A DNA stretch of 39,945 bases from Acidobacteriota bacterium (GTDB lineage: Bacteria; Acidobacteriota; Terriglobia; Bryobacterales; Bryobacteraceae): assembly GCA_025354525.1 (NCBI GenBank), contig JANXMS010000620.1:1-39945 (forward strand), written 5' to 3'. A program made the position numbers and the translations under genes. Under the pieces are notes generated by a model, which saw only the letters and a list, made by a program, of their open reading frames with translations, was not told the DNA's origin and ran no database searches. Position 1 is the stretch's first letter; each line of letters starts with the position of its first letter. Shown here piece by piece: positions 6,809 to 16,563 of this stretch.

Positions 6809-8298
6809 GCGACACAATTGGAGAGAACCTCGCCGCTAGTGGCATCGTGTCGGTGAGCGAGGAATCGGTGCTGGGGCAGCCTTGCCAGGGTCTAGCCTAT
6901 GACTCGCGTCAGGTACGAGACGGCTACCTGTTTTTTGCGTTTGTAGGTGCCGCTCTGGATGGCCGGAAGTTCGCGCATGCGGCCATCCAGAGCGGCGCCA
7001 CGGCAGTGGTAAGCGAGGCTCCGCGCCCGGAAGAGTTGACGATGCCTTGGATCGAGGTGGGGCACGGACGCCGGGCATTGGCGGCGGCGGCGAAGCGGTA
7101 TTACGGCGCTCCCGATGAACGGCTGGGACTGACGGGTATTACGGGCACAAACGGGAAGACCACCTGCACCTATCTAGTAGACGCGCTGTTGCGGGCCGCT
7201 GGGCACACGACCGCGCGCATTGGCACAATTGGGTGCGAGGTAGCTGGGGTGGCGGAGGCGGTGGCGAACACGACGCCGGAATCGCTGGAGCTGATTCAGA
7301 TCTTTGCAAGGACCTTAGAGGCTGGTGGCAGCTACGCCACGATGGAGGTTTCGTCCCATGCTTTGGCCCAAGGGCGGGTAGCGGGATTGCACTTTCACAC
7401 GGCGGTCTTCACGAATCTGACGCAGGACCATCTGGACTTTCATGGCTCGATGGAAGAGTATTTTGCGGCGAAGCGGAAGCTGTTCGAAGGGGATTTTAGG
7501 CCACCGTTTGCGGTGATCAACGCGGATGATGCTTACGGCCAGCAGATCAATCCTGGCGCGGCTACGACGACGATTCGGTATGGGCTGAGCGAGGCGGCCG
7601 ACTTGCGGGCGGAGGCGATTGAGAGTTCGCATTCGGGACTGCGCTTTTTGGCTTGCTACGGCGGCAACCGGTACGAAGTGCGGTCGGCGATGGTGGGCGA
7701 GTTCAACGTTTATAACATCCTGGCCGCCCTGGGAACCGGGCTGAGTTATGGGCTGGAATGGGATACGATGCTGGCGGGGATTGCGTCCTGCCCCGGCGTG
7801 CCGGGCCGCTTTGAGCGAGTCGACGCGGGCCAGCCGTTTCTCGTGATCGTAGACTACGCCCACACTGATGACGCGCTACGGAATACGCTGCGGGTGGCTC
7901 GGCAGTTGCTGAGCGGCGGCAAGTTGATCACCTTGTTCGGCTGTGGGGGGGATCGCGACCGGACCAAGCGCCCGCGAATGGGAATGGCGGCGGGGGAGTT
8001 GAGCGATTATGTCGTACTGACGAGCGACAATCCGCGGTCGGAGGAGCCGCTGTCGATTCTGAACGACGTGCTGGTGGGCTTGCGCCGGTTCGATACGCCG
8101 CACGCGGTGGAGCCGGATCGGGCGGCCGGGATTGCGCGGGCGATGAGCCGGGCGCGGGCGGGCGATATCGTGATTTTGGCGGGAAAGGGGCATGAGACTT
8201 ATCAGGTTCTGCGGGGTCGCACGATCGATTTTGACGACCGGGTGGTGGCTCGGCAAGTCTTAGCGAAGTTGGGCTTTGGGGTGTCGTCATGCGTATGA
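6805..8298 (+). CDS. murE: UDP-MurNAc-L-Ala-D-Glu:meso-diaminopimelate ligase MurE
   Basis: This cytoplasmic ATP-dependent ligase adds the third residue of the peptidoglycan stem peptide. The Mur-ligase P-loop GTNGKT is at 114-119, followed by NTTPESLE and MEVSSHAL (substrate binding and lysine-region motifs), and DNPR at 408-411, the motif that selects meso-diaminopimelate over lysine. The length (497 aa) is normal. Translation starts at GTG 6805, overlapping the ftsI stop by 4 bp, and its end overlaps murF by 10 bp, indicating translational coupling. Confidence 0.96.
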   Translation: MSDTIGENLAASGIVSVSEESVLGQPCQGLAYDSRQVRDGYLFFAFVGAALDGRKFAHAAIQSGATAVVSEAPRPEELTMPWIEVGHGRRALAAAAKRYYGAPDERLGLTGITGTNGKTTCTYLVDALLRAAGHTTARIGTIGCEVAGVAEAVANTTPESLELIQIFARTLEAGGSYATMEVSSHALAQGRVAGLHFHTAVFTNLTQDHLDFHGSMEEYFAAKRKLFEGDFRPPFAVINADDAYGQQINPGAATTTIRYGLSEAADLRAEAIESSHSGLRFLACYGGNRYEVRSAMVGEFNVYNILAALGTGLSYGLEWDTMLAGIASCPGVPGRFERVDAGQPFLVIVDYAHTDDALRNTLRVARQLLSGGKLITLFGCGGDRDRTKRPRMGMAAGELSDYVVLTSDNPRSEEPLSILNDVLVGLRRFDTPHAVEPDRAAGIARAMSRARAGDIVILAGKGHETYQVLRGRTIDFDDRVVARQVLAKLGFGVSSCV

Positions 8299-9626
8299 CG
8301 TTTGCCGAAATCGTGGCTGCTACAGGAAGCGCTTCGTCGGCCCCGGTGGGGAGCGTGGGCGACTGGAGTATCGACTCGCGGACGTTGGCAGGAGAGGCGA
8401 TTTATATCGCTCTGCCTGGCGAGGTTTATGATGGCCATCAGTTCGTCGAGCAGGCGGCGGCGAATGGAGCGGTGGCGGTGCTGGTCGAGAAGGAAGTCGC
8501 TGCTTTGGCAATTCCTTGTATTCGGGTTTGGAACACGCTGGTGGGGTTGCAGGAGCTTGCCCGCCGGGCGCGACTGCGGCTGACAGGCACGGTGGTTGGG
8601 GTAACCGGGAGCGCCGGCAAGACCACAACGAAAGATACGATTGCGACTTTGTTGGGTGGTGCGTTGCGCGTGGGAAAGAACGAAGGCAACCTGAACAACC
8701 ATATCGGGCTACCGCTGTCGATTCTGCGGCAGAGCCCGGTCGAGCAGGTTTACGTCTTCGAAATGGGGATGAATCACCTGGGCGAGATCCGATTTCTGGC
8801 TTCGATGGCGCGGCCTCAGATTGCGGTGGTGACCAACGTCGGCACGGCGCACATCGAGAACCTGGGCTCGCGGGAGGCCATTGCGCTGGCCAAGCGGGAG
8901 TTGGTGGAGAGCCTGCCGGCGGACGGGATTGCTGTGTTGAACGCCGATGACGCGCACGTGGCTCGGTTCAGTGAAATCCATCCGGGGCAAACGGTAACGT
9001 ATGGGCTGGAATGCGAGGCCGACTTCCGCGTGGAGAGCCTGACGATGTCGGAAGCTGGAGCGCGTTTTCAAATTGGCAAGACGATTTTTGAAACAGCTGT
9101 GGCGGGAAAACACTCCGTATTGAATGTGGCGGCGGCGGTTGCGGTTGGCAGCTTGATGGGCGTGACGCCGACGGCGATGGCCGAGCGAGCGAGGCTGCTG
9201 GAACCCGGGAAGATGCGGGGGGAGCGCGAGGAACATAAGGGAGTGACGATTCTGAACGATTGCTACAACAGCAACCCGGACGCCGCGAAGGCCATGTTGG
9301 CTTATGCCGCGATACTACCGGCGCGTCGGCGCATTGCGGTGCTGGGGGAGATGCTCGAACTCGGCGACTGGTCGACGGCGCTGCACCGGGAGGTGGGCGA
9401 ACGGGCCGCCGAACTACGCTTCGATCTTGTGGTCGGGGTGAAGGGCGACGCTTCGCATTTGATCGACGCGGCGAAGAGTGGAGGGGCTGAAGCGCTCTAC
9501 TTTGCCACGGCGGAGGAGGCTGGTGAGGCGCTTCGTTCTTTGACAGAACCGGGCGATCTGCTGCTGTTCAAAGGCTCCCGCGGCACGCGGATGGAACTCG
9601 CGCTCGAAAGGTATAAGGCCGGCTGA
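8289..9626 (+). CDS. murF: UDP-MurNAc-tripeptide:D-Ala-D-Ala ligase MurF
   Basis: This ATP-dependent ligase adds D-Ala-D-Ala to the UDP-MurNAc tripeptide, the last cytoplasmic peptide step. It has the P-loop GSAGKT at 107-112, NLNNHIGLPL, the MGMNHLGEI segment, NVGTAHIENLGS, and the C-terminal DCYNSNPDA and LGEMLELG motifs typical of MurF. At 445 residues it is of normal size. It starts inside the end of murE (10-bp overlap), and its TGA overlaps the mraY ATG by one base. Confidence 0.96.
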   Translation: MRMTFAEIVAATGSASSAPVGSVGDWSIDSRTLAGEAIYIALPGEVYDGHQFVEQAAANGAVAVLVEKEVAALAIPCIRVWNTLVGLQELARRARLRLTGTVVGVTGSAGKTTTKDTIATLLGGALRVGKNEGNLNNHIGLPLSILRQSPVEQVYVFEMGMNHLGEIRFLASMARPQIAVVTNVGTAHIENLGSREAIALAKRELVESLPADGIAVLNADDAHVARFSEIHPGQTVTYGLECEADFRVESLTMSEAGARFQIGKTIFETAVAGKHSVLNVAAAVAVGSLMGVTPTAMAERARLLEPGKMRGEREEHKGVTILNDCYNSNPDAAKAMLAYAAILPARRRIAVLGEMLELGDWSTALHREVGERAAELRFDLVVGVKGDASHLIDAAKSGGAEALYFATAEEAGEALRSLTEPGDLLLFKGSRGTRMELALERYKAG

Positions 9627-10756
9627 TGCTCTACTGGTTACTCTACGAACAAATTTCTCCGGTTTTTGGTCCCGCCCGCCTCTTCGGGTACGTGACGTTT
9701 CGCACGGCGTTTGCGAGCCTCACGGCGCTGTTCCTATCGCTTTTCCTGGGCCCCTGGTTGATCCGGCGGCTGCGCGAGTTCAAGTATGGGCAGCAGATCC
9801 GGGCTGAGGTAACGGCGCACCAGAAGAAGGCCGGTACGCCGACGATGGGCGGCTTGCTGATCATTGTCTCGATCGTGGTACCGACGCTGCTCTGGACCAA
9901 TCTGCGCAATCCGTACGTCTGGATTGCGTTGTTTGGTCTCGTGAGTTTTGGCACGATCGGCTTTTTCGACGACTACGCGAAAGTGAAGAAGATGCAGAAC
10001 ATGGGGTTCACGGCGCGCAAAAAATTCTTCTGGCAGGTGGTTGCCAGTTGCGTGATCGGCGTGATGCTGCTGATCCTACACGCGCGCGGGGGCTACGATC
10101 CGGCGATGAATGTACCATTCTTCAAGTCGTTCAAGCCGAGCCTGCTGATCACCGCTTTTCTAGGGAACCCTTGGACCTATCCGCTGGCGTTTGGGTTCTT
10201 CTTCCTGTTTCTCATCGTCGTGCTGGCGGGCTCATCGAATGCGGTGAATCTGACGGACGGCCTGGACGGTTTGGCGATTGGCTTGATGATCATCGCCGCC
10301 GGCGCCATGACGATGTTGACGTACATGAGCGGGCACCGGACTTTCGCCGAATACTTGGACCTGAACCGTCTTCCGGGCGCGAGCGAACTGACGGTTTTTT
10401 GCGGCGCGATGATGGGGGCCTCGTTGGGGTTCCTGTGGTTCAACGCGCATCCGGCCGAAGTGTTCATGGGCGACGTCGGCTCGCTGGCGTTGGGCGGCGC
10501 GCTGGGAACTGTCGCGGTGTTGATCAAGCAAGAGTTGCTGCTCGTGTTCATCGGCGGCGTTTACATCATCGAATTGATGAGCGTCGTTCTGCAGGTGGGC
10601 AGCTACAAACTGCGCAAGAAACGGATCTTTAAGATGGCGCCGCTGCACCATCATTTCGAAATCGTTGGTTGGACGGAGACCAAGATTATCACTCGGTTTT
10701 GGATTCTTGGTTTGATCATGGCGCTGTGTGCGTTGACGACTTTGAAGTTGCGGTAG
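9626..10756 (+). CDS. mraY: Phospho-MurNAc-pentapeptide transferase MraY
   Basis: This polytopic membrane enzyme transfers phospho-MurNAc-pentapeptide to undecaprenyl phosphate to make lipid I. Catalytic motifs are present: FFDDYAKVKK (aspartate pair), AVNLTDGLDGLA, FMGDVGSLALGG, and the cytoplasmic HHHFE. About ten hydrophobic segments are visible. The length (376 aa) is slightly above the usual 360, matching the bacterial types with a longer N-terminus. The start overlaps the murF stop. Confidence 0.96.
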   Translation: MLYWLLYEQISPVFGPARLFGYVTFRTAFASLTALFLSLFLGPWLIRRLREFKYGQQIRAEVTAHQKKAGTPTMGGLLIIVSIVVPTLLWTNLRNPYVWIALFGLVSFGTIGFFDDYAKVKKMQNMGFTARKKFFWQVVASCVIGVMLLILHARGGYDPAMNVPFFKSFKPSLLITAFLGNPWTYPLAFGFFFLFLIVVLAGSSNAVNLTDGLDGLAIGLMIIAAGAMTMLTYMSGHRTFAEYLDLNRLPGASELTVFCGAMMGASLGFLWFNAHPAEVFMGDVGSLALGGALGTVAVLIKQELLLVFIGGVYIIELMSVVLQVGSYKLRKKRIFKMAPLHHHFEIVGWTETKIITRFWILGLIMALCALTTLKLR

Positions 10757-10767
10757 CGGAGATTTTG

Positions 10768-12090
10768 GTGGAACTGGTCGGCAAACAAATCCTCGTCGTC
10801 GGGTTGGGCAAGAGTGGCCTGGCGGCGGCGCGCTTAGCGTTGCAGTTGGGGGCGAGGGTTACGGTGTGCGACGAGAAGCCGCTAGCGGAGACCCGATTCG
10901 CGGCGGAGGTAGCAGAACTAGGGGTGGGCTATTTGCCGCAGGCGGAGGCGGTAGGCGCTGCGTTCGATCTGGTGATTCAGTCGCCGGGTGTTCCGCTGGA
11001 AGCGCCGGTTTTTGCTGGAGCGCAGGTGACCGGCGAACTGGAGTTTGCGGCGCCGCTGTTGCGCGGCCGGACCATTGGAATTACCGGTTCGAACGGCAAA
11101 ACGACGACCACGGCGTTGATCGGCCATATTCTGCAACACGCTCAAGTGCCCGCGCAGGTGGGGGGCAATATCGGCACGCCGCCAACGGCGATGGTCGAAA
11201 ACTCGCGAGTCGGCCAGTGGAATGTGCTGGAACTGTCGAGCTTCCAACTCGAGACGATTCAAAGTTTTCAGGCCGACATCGGGCTGATTTTGAACATCAC
11301 GCCGGATCACTTGGATCGACATAAAACGATGGAGCGATACGTCGACGCGAAGGCCCGCTTGATCGAATTGCAGACTCGGTTGAACGTCGCTGTGCTGAAT
11401 GCGGCGGACCCGTTGTCGGGCGAGTTGGCCAAGCGGACCCGGGCTCGGATTGTGTACTTCAATGCGACGGCGCCGGGCCCATGGGCGATCGCCGAAAAAG
11501 ACGGCTTGATCACGGTGGACGAGCAGGTTTTGATTCCGATTGAAGCCATCTCGCTGCGGGGTCGACACAACGTGGAGAATGTGATGGCGGCGGCGGCGGC
11601 GGCGTGGTTGGCCAATGTGTCGCTCGACGATATTGCAGCCGCGATCCGCACTTTCCCCGGAGTGGAACATCGGTTGGAGTTTGTGCGCGAGGTGGCTGGA
11701 GTCCGCTACTACAATGATTCGAAGGCAACCAACGTGGACGCGACGGAGAAGGCGCTGGACGCCTTCGACGGTGGGTTGTGGGTGATTCTCGGGGGCAAGG
11801 ATAAGCAGAGTGACTATCGGGCGTTGGCAGGTCGCCTGCGGAGCAAGGCGCGCGGCATTCTGCTGATTGGCAAGGCCGCAAGCATTATCCGTCGGCAGTT
11901 GGAAGAGGTGGAACCCGGCCTGCCGTTGCTCGATTGCGGCACGCTCGGGGAAGCGATTCGAGTGGGCCATGCCGAAGGGCAAAGTGGCGACACGGTTCTG
12001 CTGGCGCCGGCGTGCGCGAGCTTCGATCAGTTTCAAAGTTATGAGCATCGCGGAAGCGTGTTCAAAGAATTGGTTCACAACCTGAAGTAG
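10768..12090 (+). CDS. murD: UDP-MurNAc-L-Ala:D-Glu ligase MurD
   Basis: This cytoplasmic ligase adds D-glutamate to UDP-MurNAc-L-alanine. An N-terminal nucleotide-fold segment (ILVVGLGKSGLAAARLAL) is followed by the ATP loop GSNGKT at 107-112, ELSSFQLE, NITPDHLDRH, the NDSKATN motif characteristic of MurD, and LGGKDKQSD. The frame extends upstream to 10669 inside mraY, but GTG 10768 (protein VELVGKQILVVG) has CGGAGA a few bases before it and gives the family length (440 aa). It starts 11 bp after mraY. Confidence 0.95.
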   Translation: MELVGKQILVVGLGKSGLAAARLALQLGARVTVCDEKPLAETRFAAEVAELGVGYLPQAEAVGAAFDLVIQSPGVPLEAPVFAGAQVTGELEFAAPLLRGRTIGITGSNGKTTTTALIGHILQHAQVPAQVGGNIGTPPTAMVENSRVGQWNVLELSSFQLETIQSFQADIGLILNITPDHLDRHKTMERYVDAKARLIELQTRLNVAVLNAADPLSGELAKRTRARIVYFNATAPGPWAIAEKDGLITVDEQVLIPIEAISLRGRHNVENVMAAAAAAWLANVSLDDIAAAIRTFPGVEHRLEFVREVAGVRYYNDSKATNVDATEKALDAFDGGLWVILGGKDKQSDYRALAGRLRSKARGILLIGKAASIIRRQLEEVEPGLPLLDCGTLGEAIRVGHAEGQSGDTVLLAPACASFDQFQSYEHRGSVFKELVHNLK

Positions 12091-12099
12091 GAAGCGACG

Positions 12100-13248
12100 A
12101 TGGGAAAGAGACTTTACACCGACAAAATATTGTTCTATGCCGTCGTGGCGTTAGTCACGTTTGGCTTGATCATGGTCTATTCCGCGAGTTCGATCATTGC
12201 CGTGCAAGGCAAGTATGACGTCGACTCGAACTATTTTTTCGTACACCAGTTGAGCTGGGCCGTGGTTTCGTTTCTCGTCCTAATGATCTTGAAGCGGCTG
12301 AACTATCGGATCTTCAATACCCCCGCATGGGCGTTTGGGGGTATCGGCGTCGTGCTCACGATGCTAATTGTTGCGTTCTTAACCGACACGGCGAAACATC
12401 GTTGGCTCAAGCTCGGAGTCGGGTCGCTGCAGCCAAGCGAACTGGCCAAGCCGGCGCTTGTCTTGTTCCTGGCGTTCTTTCTTTCTCGCCGGATTCGCGC
12501 GGTCAACAATGCCCGCTTTACGCTCGCCGGTTGCGGCTTGGTGCTCTCGTTCGTCGTCTTCTTTGTGTCACTGGCCGACCTGGGAACGGCGGTGGTGCTG
12601 ATCGCAACGACGGCTTTGACGTTTTTCGTGGCGGGTTTGGATCGGCGCTATCTGCTGTTGGCGGTGCCGGTAGCGGCGCTGTTTATGCTCGTTGGCGTCG
12701 CGGCTAAGCCGTACCGAGTGGGACGCGTCGTCGTGATGCTGGATCCAGAGCACAAGGTTCTGAACGTCGTCGACCCGAACGGCTGGGTGATGACCTACGT
12801 GAAGAGCTCCACCGCTCCGTCGGACCCGGCCTATCAGGCGCTGCAATCGAAGATCGCGATCGGTTCGGGTGGACTATTCGGCCTTGGGCTGATGGACGGC
12901 AAGCAGAAGCTGTTCTATGTCCCGGAGCCGCATACGGATTTCATTTTTGCTGTGATTGGCGAGGAGTTTGGACTGCTCGGTTCGACAGCCTTGCTGGCGG
13001 GGTTTTTCGTCATTCTTTGGCGAGGGTATCGAACCTTCCTGATGGCACCCGATGACTTCGGGCGCTATATAGCACTTGGGGTGACGACGATGATTGTCTT
13101 CCAAGCTCTTTTTAATCTTTCGGTAGTAACGGGCTTGGGCCCCACGAAAGGAATCCCGCTGCCGATGATCAGCTACGGCGGCAGTTCGCTGCTGGCGACG
13201 CTGTGCTCGGTTGGCCTTTTGCTCAGCGTCAGCGAGCGTTCGCACTAA
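12100..13248 (+). CDS. ftsW: FtsW septal peptidoglycan glycosyltransferase (SEDS family)
   Basis: This polytopic SEDS glycosyltransferase polymerises lipid II at the septum with FtsI. Conserved blocks include MVYSASS in helix 1, HRWLKLGVGSLQPSELAKPALV, DLGTAVVL, the extracytoplasmic loop PEPHTDFIFAVIGEEFGLLG, and TGLGPTKGIPLPMISYGGSSLL. About ten membrane helices fit in 382 residues, the normal size. Context between murD and murG favours FtsW over RodA. Its stop overlaps the murG ATG by one base. Confidence 0.95.
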   Translation: MGKRLYTDKILFYAVVALVTFGLIMVYSASSIIAVQGKYDVDSNYFFVHQLSWAVVSFLVLMILKRLNYRIFNTPAWAFGGIGVVLTMLIVAFLTDTAKHRWLKLGVGSLQPSELAKPALVLFLAFFLSRRIRAVNNARFTLAGCGLVLSFVVFFVSLADLGTAVVLIATTALTFFVAGLDRRYLLLAVPVAALFMLVGVAAKPYRVGRVVVMLDPEHKVLNVVDPNGWVMTYVKSSTAPSDPAYQALQSKIAIGSGGLFGLGLMDGKQKLFYVPEPHTDFIFAVIGEEFGLLGSTALLAGFFVILWRGYRTFLMAPDDFGRYIALGVTTMIVFQALFNLSVVTGLGPTKGIPLPMISYGGSSLLATLCSVGLLLSVSERSH

Positions 13249-14288
13249 TGGTGTTTCTTATGGCAGGAGGCGGCACTGGCGGACATGTGATTCCCGGCAT
13301 CGCGGTGGCCCGCGAACTGTCTGCCCGTGGCCACCGTCCGGTGTTTGTGGGCACGCGGCGCGGCCTGGAGACGAAGCTAGTGCCTGCCGCCGGGTTTCCG
13401 CTGGAGTTGATCGAGATCGGCAGTTTGCAGGGGCAAGGCCGGTGGCATCAGTTGACGACCCTAGTGCGCATGCCGGGGAGCATCATCCGCTGCCTGGCTC
13501 TGCTGCGGCAGCACGAAGCAGCGGCGGTATTCAGCATGGGCGGGTACGCGGCGGGCCCAGTGGCTGTGGCTGCGGCGCTGCGACGGCTCCCCTTAATCCT
13601 GATGGAGCCGAACGCCATACCGGGCCTGACCAATCGCTACATGGCCCGTTTCTCGCGCAAGGCCCTATTGAGCTTTGATGAAGCTGTAGCTTACTTTCCG
13701 GCGGGAAATGCCGAGTTGACCGGGCTACCGGTGCGCCGAGAGTTTTTCAATTTGCCGCAGCGGAAACGTGGCGAGATCCTTAACATCCTGGTGACCGGCG
13801 GCAGTCGCGGGGCACGGACGTTGAACCAAGCCGTGGCCGGCCTTTGGCCGTTGCTGGCAGGACAACCCGTGCGAATTCTGCTGCAATCGGGCGCGGATGT
13901 TCCGGACATTCCGGGGGTAACGGTGGTTCCCTTCATCGACGATATGCCGACGGCGTTCGCGGAAGCGGATCTGGTGATCTGCCGAGCAGGAGCGGGGGCC
14001 GTGGCCGAACTTGCCGCCGCGGGTAAGCCGGCCATACTGGTTCCCTACCCCTACGCCGCCGATGACCACCAAGCCAAGAACGCCGCCGCGTTCGAACGAA
14101 AGGGCGCGGCTCGCATGGTGCGCGACGGCGAATGCACGCCAGAACGGCTGCGTGACGAGATCGCGGTGCTGCTTTTGCCCGGAAACTTGGAGGCCATGGG
14201 CACTGCGGCGAGACGCTTCGCCCGACCCGGCGCGGCGGAACGGGCGGCAGACCTGCTTGAGGAATGTGTTGGAGTATTGAAACAATAG
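13248..14288 (+). CDS. murG: Lipid II synthase MurG
   Basis: This peripheral membrane GT28 glycosyltransferase adds GlcNAc from UDP-GlcNAc to lipid I. It has the N-terminal AGGGTGGHVIPGIAVA loop, GGYAAGP, EPNAIPGLTNR, GGSRGARTLNQA and the UDP-binding CRAGAGAVAELAAAGKPAILVPYP, in family order. The start is taken at ATG 13248, which overlaps the ftsW TAA by one base and gives MVFLMAGGGTGGH; the frame is open further upstream in ftsW but those residues are not MurG-like. The protein is 346 residues long. Confidence 0.95.
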   Translation: MVFLMAGGGTGGHVIPGIAVARELSARGHRPVFVGTRRGLETKLVPAAGFPLELIEIGSLQGQGRWHQLTTLVRMPGSIIRCLALLRQHEAAAVFSMGGYAAGPVAVAAALRRLPLILMEPNAIPGLTNRYMARFSRKALLSFDEAVAYFPAGNAELTGLPVRREFFNLPQRKRGEILNILVTGGSRGARTLNQAVAGLWPLLAGQPVRILLQSGADVPDIPGVTVVPFIDDMPTAFAEADLVICRAGAGAVAELAAAGKPAILVPYPYAADDHQAKNAAAFERKGAARMVRDGECTPERLRDEIAVLLLPGNLEAMGTAARRFARPGAAERAADLLEECVGVLKQ

Positions 14289-14297
14289 AAAGTTGAA

Positions 14298-15668
14298 ATG
14301 TTTTTTAAGCCACAACACGTTCACTTCACCGGCATCGGCGGCATTGGCATGAGCGGCCTAGCCATGGTGCTGCACAATCTGGGTTACACGATCACGGGTT
14401 CTGATCAGAAATTCTCCGCGACCACGGAGCGTCTCGAGAGCTTAAGCATCAAGGTTTACGAGGGCCACACAGCGGCGCATGTAGCGGGTGCGAAGGCGCT
14501 GGTGGTGACGTCGGCCGCGAGCGCGGACAACCCTGAATTGCTCGAAGCCCGGCGGCTCGGCATACCGATCATTCCGCGCGGCGAACTGCTGGCCGAATTA
14601 ATGCGCCTGAAGTATGGCATCGCGATTGCGGGGAGCCACGGGAAGACGTCGACGACTTCGATGACGGCGGCGATCCTGGCTTACGCCGGGCTCGACCCGA
14701 CGGTGGTAGTTGGCGGCAAGGTAGGGACCCTGGGCGGGGGCAACGCGCGCCTGGGTAAAAGTGATTTTCTGGTGGTCGAGAGCGATGAGAGCGATGGTTC
14801 GTTTCTGAAGCTCGCGCCGATTCTGGCGGTGGTAACGAACATTGACCGGGAACACCTCGATCACTATCACTCGATTGAGGCGATCCGCGCCGCCTTTCGG
14901 GACTTCGTCAACAAGGTTCCTTTTTACGGAGCGGCGGTATTGTGTTTGGATGATGAAAACGTGCAGCAGATCCTGCCCGAGGTGAAGCGCCGGACGATCA
15001 CTTATGGGTTCAGCTCCCAGTCTGACCTGCAGATTATTGATGCCGACTGCGGCCACTTCTTGTCGACTTGGAAGCTGCGTTTGCGGGGTGAGGACCTTGG
15101 TACATTTCAGATCCGCGTGCCGGGCGTCCACAACGTTTTGAATGCGACGGCTGCGATTGCGGTGGCCGACGAGTTGGACGTGCCGCAGGATGTGATCCGG
15201 CGCGGGTTGCTCGAATACACGGGCGTTGATCGGCGGTTCCAGTTGAAGGGCCAAGAGGGTGGCGTGACCGTGATCGATGACTACGGTCATCATCCAACCG
15301 AGGTCCGCGCGACGCTTGCGGCGGCTCGACTCTGCAAGTTTGGGCGCATTCACGTCATATTCCAACCGCATCGGTATACCCGCACGCAGCACTTGATGGA
15401 CGATTTTGCGCGCAGTTTTCATCAAGCCGAAGCGGTTTATTTGCTCGATATCTACGCGGCCTCGGAGGCTCCGATCGCCGGGGTCACCGCCGAAGCGCTG
15501 GTTTGCCGTCTGCAGGATTTCGGCCACCGGGGTGCCCAATTTTGTGGCACGATTGAGGCCGCTATCGAAGCCGTCTTGGCCGCCGTGCAGCCAGGCGACC
15601 TGATCATAACGCTAGGAGCCGGCAGCGTCTGGCAGGCCGGCGATAAACTCCTTTCCCGTCTGAAGTAA
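14298..15668 (+). CDS. murC: UDP-MurNAc:L-Ala ligase MurC
   Basis: This ligase adds the first amino acid, L-alanine, to UDP-MurNAc. The N-terminal HFTGIGGIGMSGLA loop binds the UDP moiety. The ATP loop GSHGKT lies at 112-117, followed by ESDESDGSFL, NIDREHLDHY, and DDYGHHPTEV plus QPHRYTRT, which are MurC-specific. The length of 456 residues is normal. No murB follows; the next gene 13 bp away is ftsQ, so UDP-MurNAc synthesis must be encoded elsewhere. Confidence 0.96.
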   Translation: MFFKPQHVHFTGIGGIGMSGLAMVLHNLGYTITGSDQKFSATTERLESLSIKVYEGHTAAHVAGAKALVVTSAASADNPELLEARRLGIPIIPRGELLAELMRLKYGIAIAGSHGKTSTTSMTAAILAYAGLDPTVVVGGKVGTLGGGNARLGKSDFLVVESDESDGSFLKLAPILAVVTNIDREHLDHYHSIEAIRAAFRDFVNKVPFYGAAVLCLDDENVQQILPEVKRRTITYGFSSQSDLQIIDADCGHFLSTWKLRLRGEDLGTFQIRVPGVHNVLNATAAIAVADELDVPQDVIRRGLLEYTGVDRRFQLKGQEGGVTVIDDYGHHPTEVRATLAAARLCKFGRIHVIFQPHRYTRTQHLMDDFARSFHQAEAVYLLDIYAASEAPIAGVTAEALVCRLQDFGHRGAQFCGTIEAAIEAVLAAVQPGDLIITLGAGSVWQAGDKLLSRLK

Positions 15669-15681
15669 TAGGAAGACATTT

Positions 15682-16563
15682 ATGGCACGCAAACAGCCCA
15701 CTCCCACCGCCGTCCGCACCGAAGATCGCCAGGCTCGCTTTCGAACCGTGCGTAAGGGTCTTGTTTGGGCCACGCTGTTTTCAGTCGCGCTAGTCAGCCT
15801 GCTTCTCGGCTGGCAGGAAACGCAGAACTATCTTTTGCGAGACGCGCAGTTCCGAGTGCCAATGCCGCCGGACTTAGGTGAGGAGAGTCCGAATCTTGAA
15901 ATTCACGGAATCAAGAATGCGGCCCGGGCTCAGGTGGCCGCTCCATTTGGCGCTGACTACGGACGCAGCCTTTACATGGTTCCTATCCGTCAACGGCGCC
16001 TTCAGTTACTGGAAAATCCCTGGATCGCCGAAGCGAGCGTAACTCGGGTTTGGCCCAATCGGGTGCGGGTTCACATTACCGAACGGGAGCCGGTAGCGTG
16101 GATCCAGATACCGGGCGAAGATCAATCGGCGCGACCCGCATTGATTGATGGCGATGGCAACATTTTGCAATTGCAGCAGCCTGGTGACTTCAAGCTTCCA
16201 GTGCTTTCGGGGGTAACTCCTCGTCAGGCCGAGGACGATCGAAAGTTGCGTGTTCACCGTTTTGTTAAGCTGCTGCAGGACGCTGGAACGTTGGCCGAAA
16301 AAATATCTGAAGTCGACGCCGCCGATCCGGGTAACCTAAAGGTGATGCAGGATGAAAGCGGGCACGTGGTTACACTCCTTCTAGGGGACCGTCAGTTCAA
16401 GCGGCGGCTGGAGAAGTTCCGGCTGAGTTATCCGGAGATCCAGAAGCGTGCGCCGGAATCGACCATTTTTGACCTTCGGATAGAAGGCAGCATTCTGTCC
16501 GTGCCCCGGGGCCCCGGGCAAGCGGAGCAGATCATCCGAGTTGAGGTTCCGCGTGGAGTCTAG
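15682..16563 (+). CDS. ftsQ: FtsQ / DivIB division protein
   Basis: This bitopic divisome protein forms the FtsQBL scaffold. A cytoplasmic tail and membrane helix (about 27-45, LVWATLFSVALVSLLLGW) precede a POTRA-like region (LEIHGIKNAARAQV to LLENPWIAEASVTRVWPNRVRVHITEREPVAWIQI) and the FtsQ beta domain (about 140-290). The segment W-I-x-x-A-x-V-x-R-x-W-P-N is the recognisable FtsQ core. It is 293 residues. The first ftsA-like gene starts inside its last 11 bp. Confidence 0.9.
   Translation: MARKQPTPTAVRTEDRQARFRTVRKGLVWATLFSVALVSLLLGWQETQNYLLRDAQFRVPMPPDLGEESPNLEIHGIKNAARAQVAAPFGADYGRSLYMVPIRQRRLQLLENPWIAEASVTRVWPNRVRVHITEREPVAWIQIPGEDQSARPALIDGDGNILQLQQPGDFKLPVLSGVTPRQAEDDRKLRVHRFVKLLQDAGTLAEKISEVDAADPGNLKVMQDESGHVVTLLLGDRQFKRRLEKFRLSYPEIQKRAPESTIFDLRIEGSILSVPRGPGQAEQIIRVEVPRGV

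Noticed and set aside
10918-12078. A 386-codon minus-strand frame across murD
   Set aside because: Arg/Gln/His-rich shadow of a strongly supported ligase gene, typical of antisense frames in GC-rich coding DNA.
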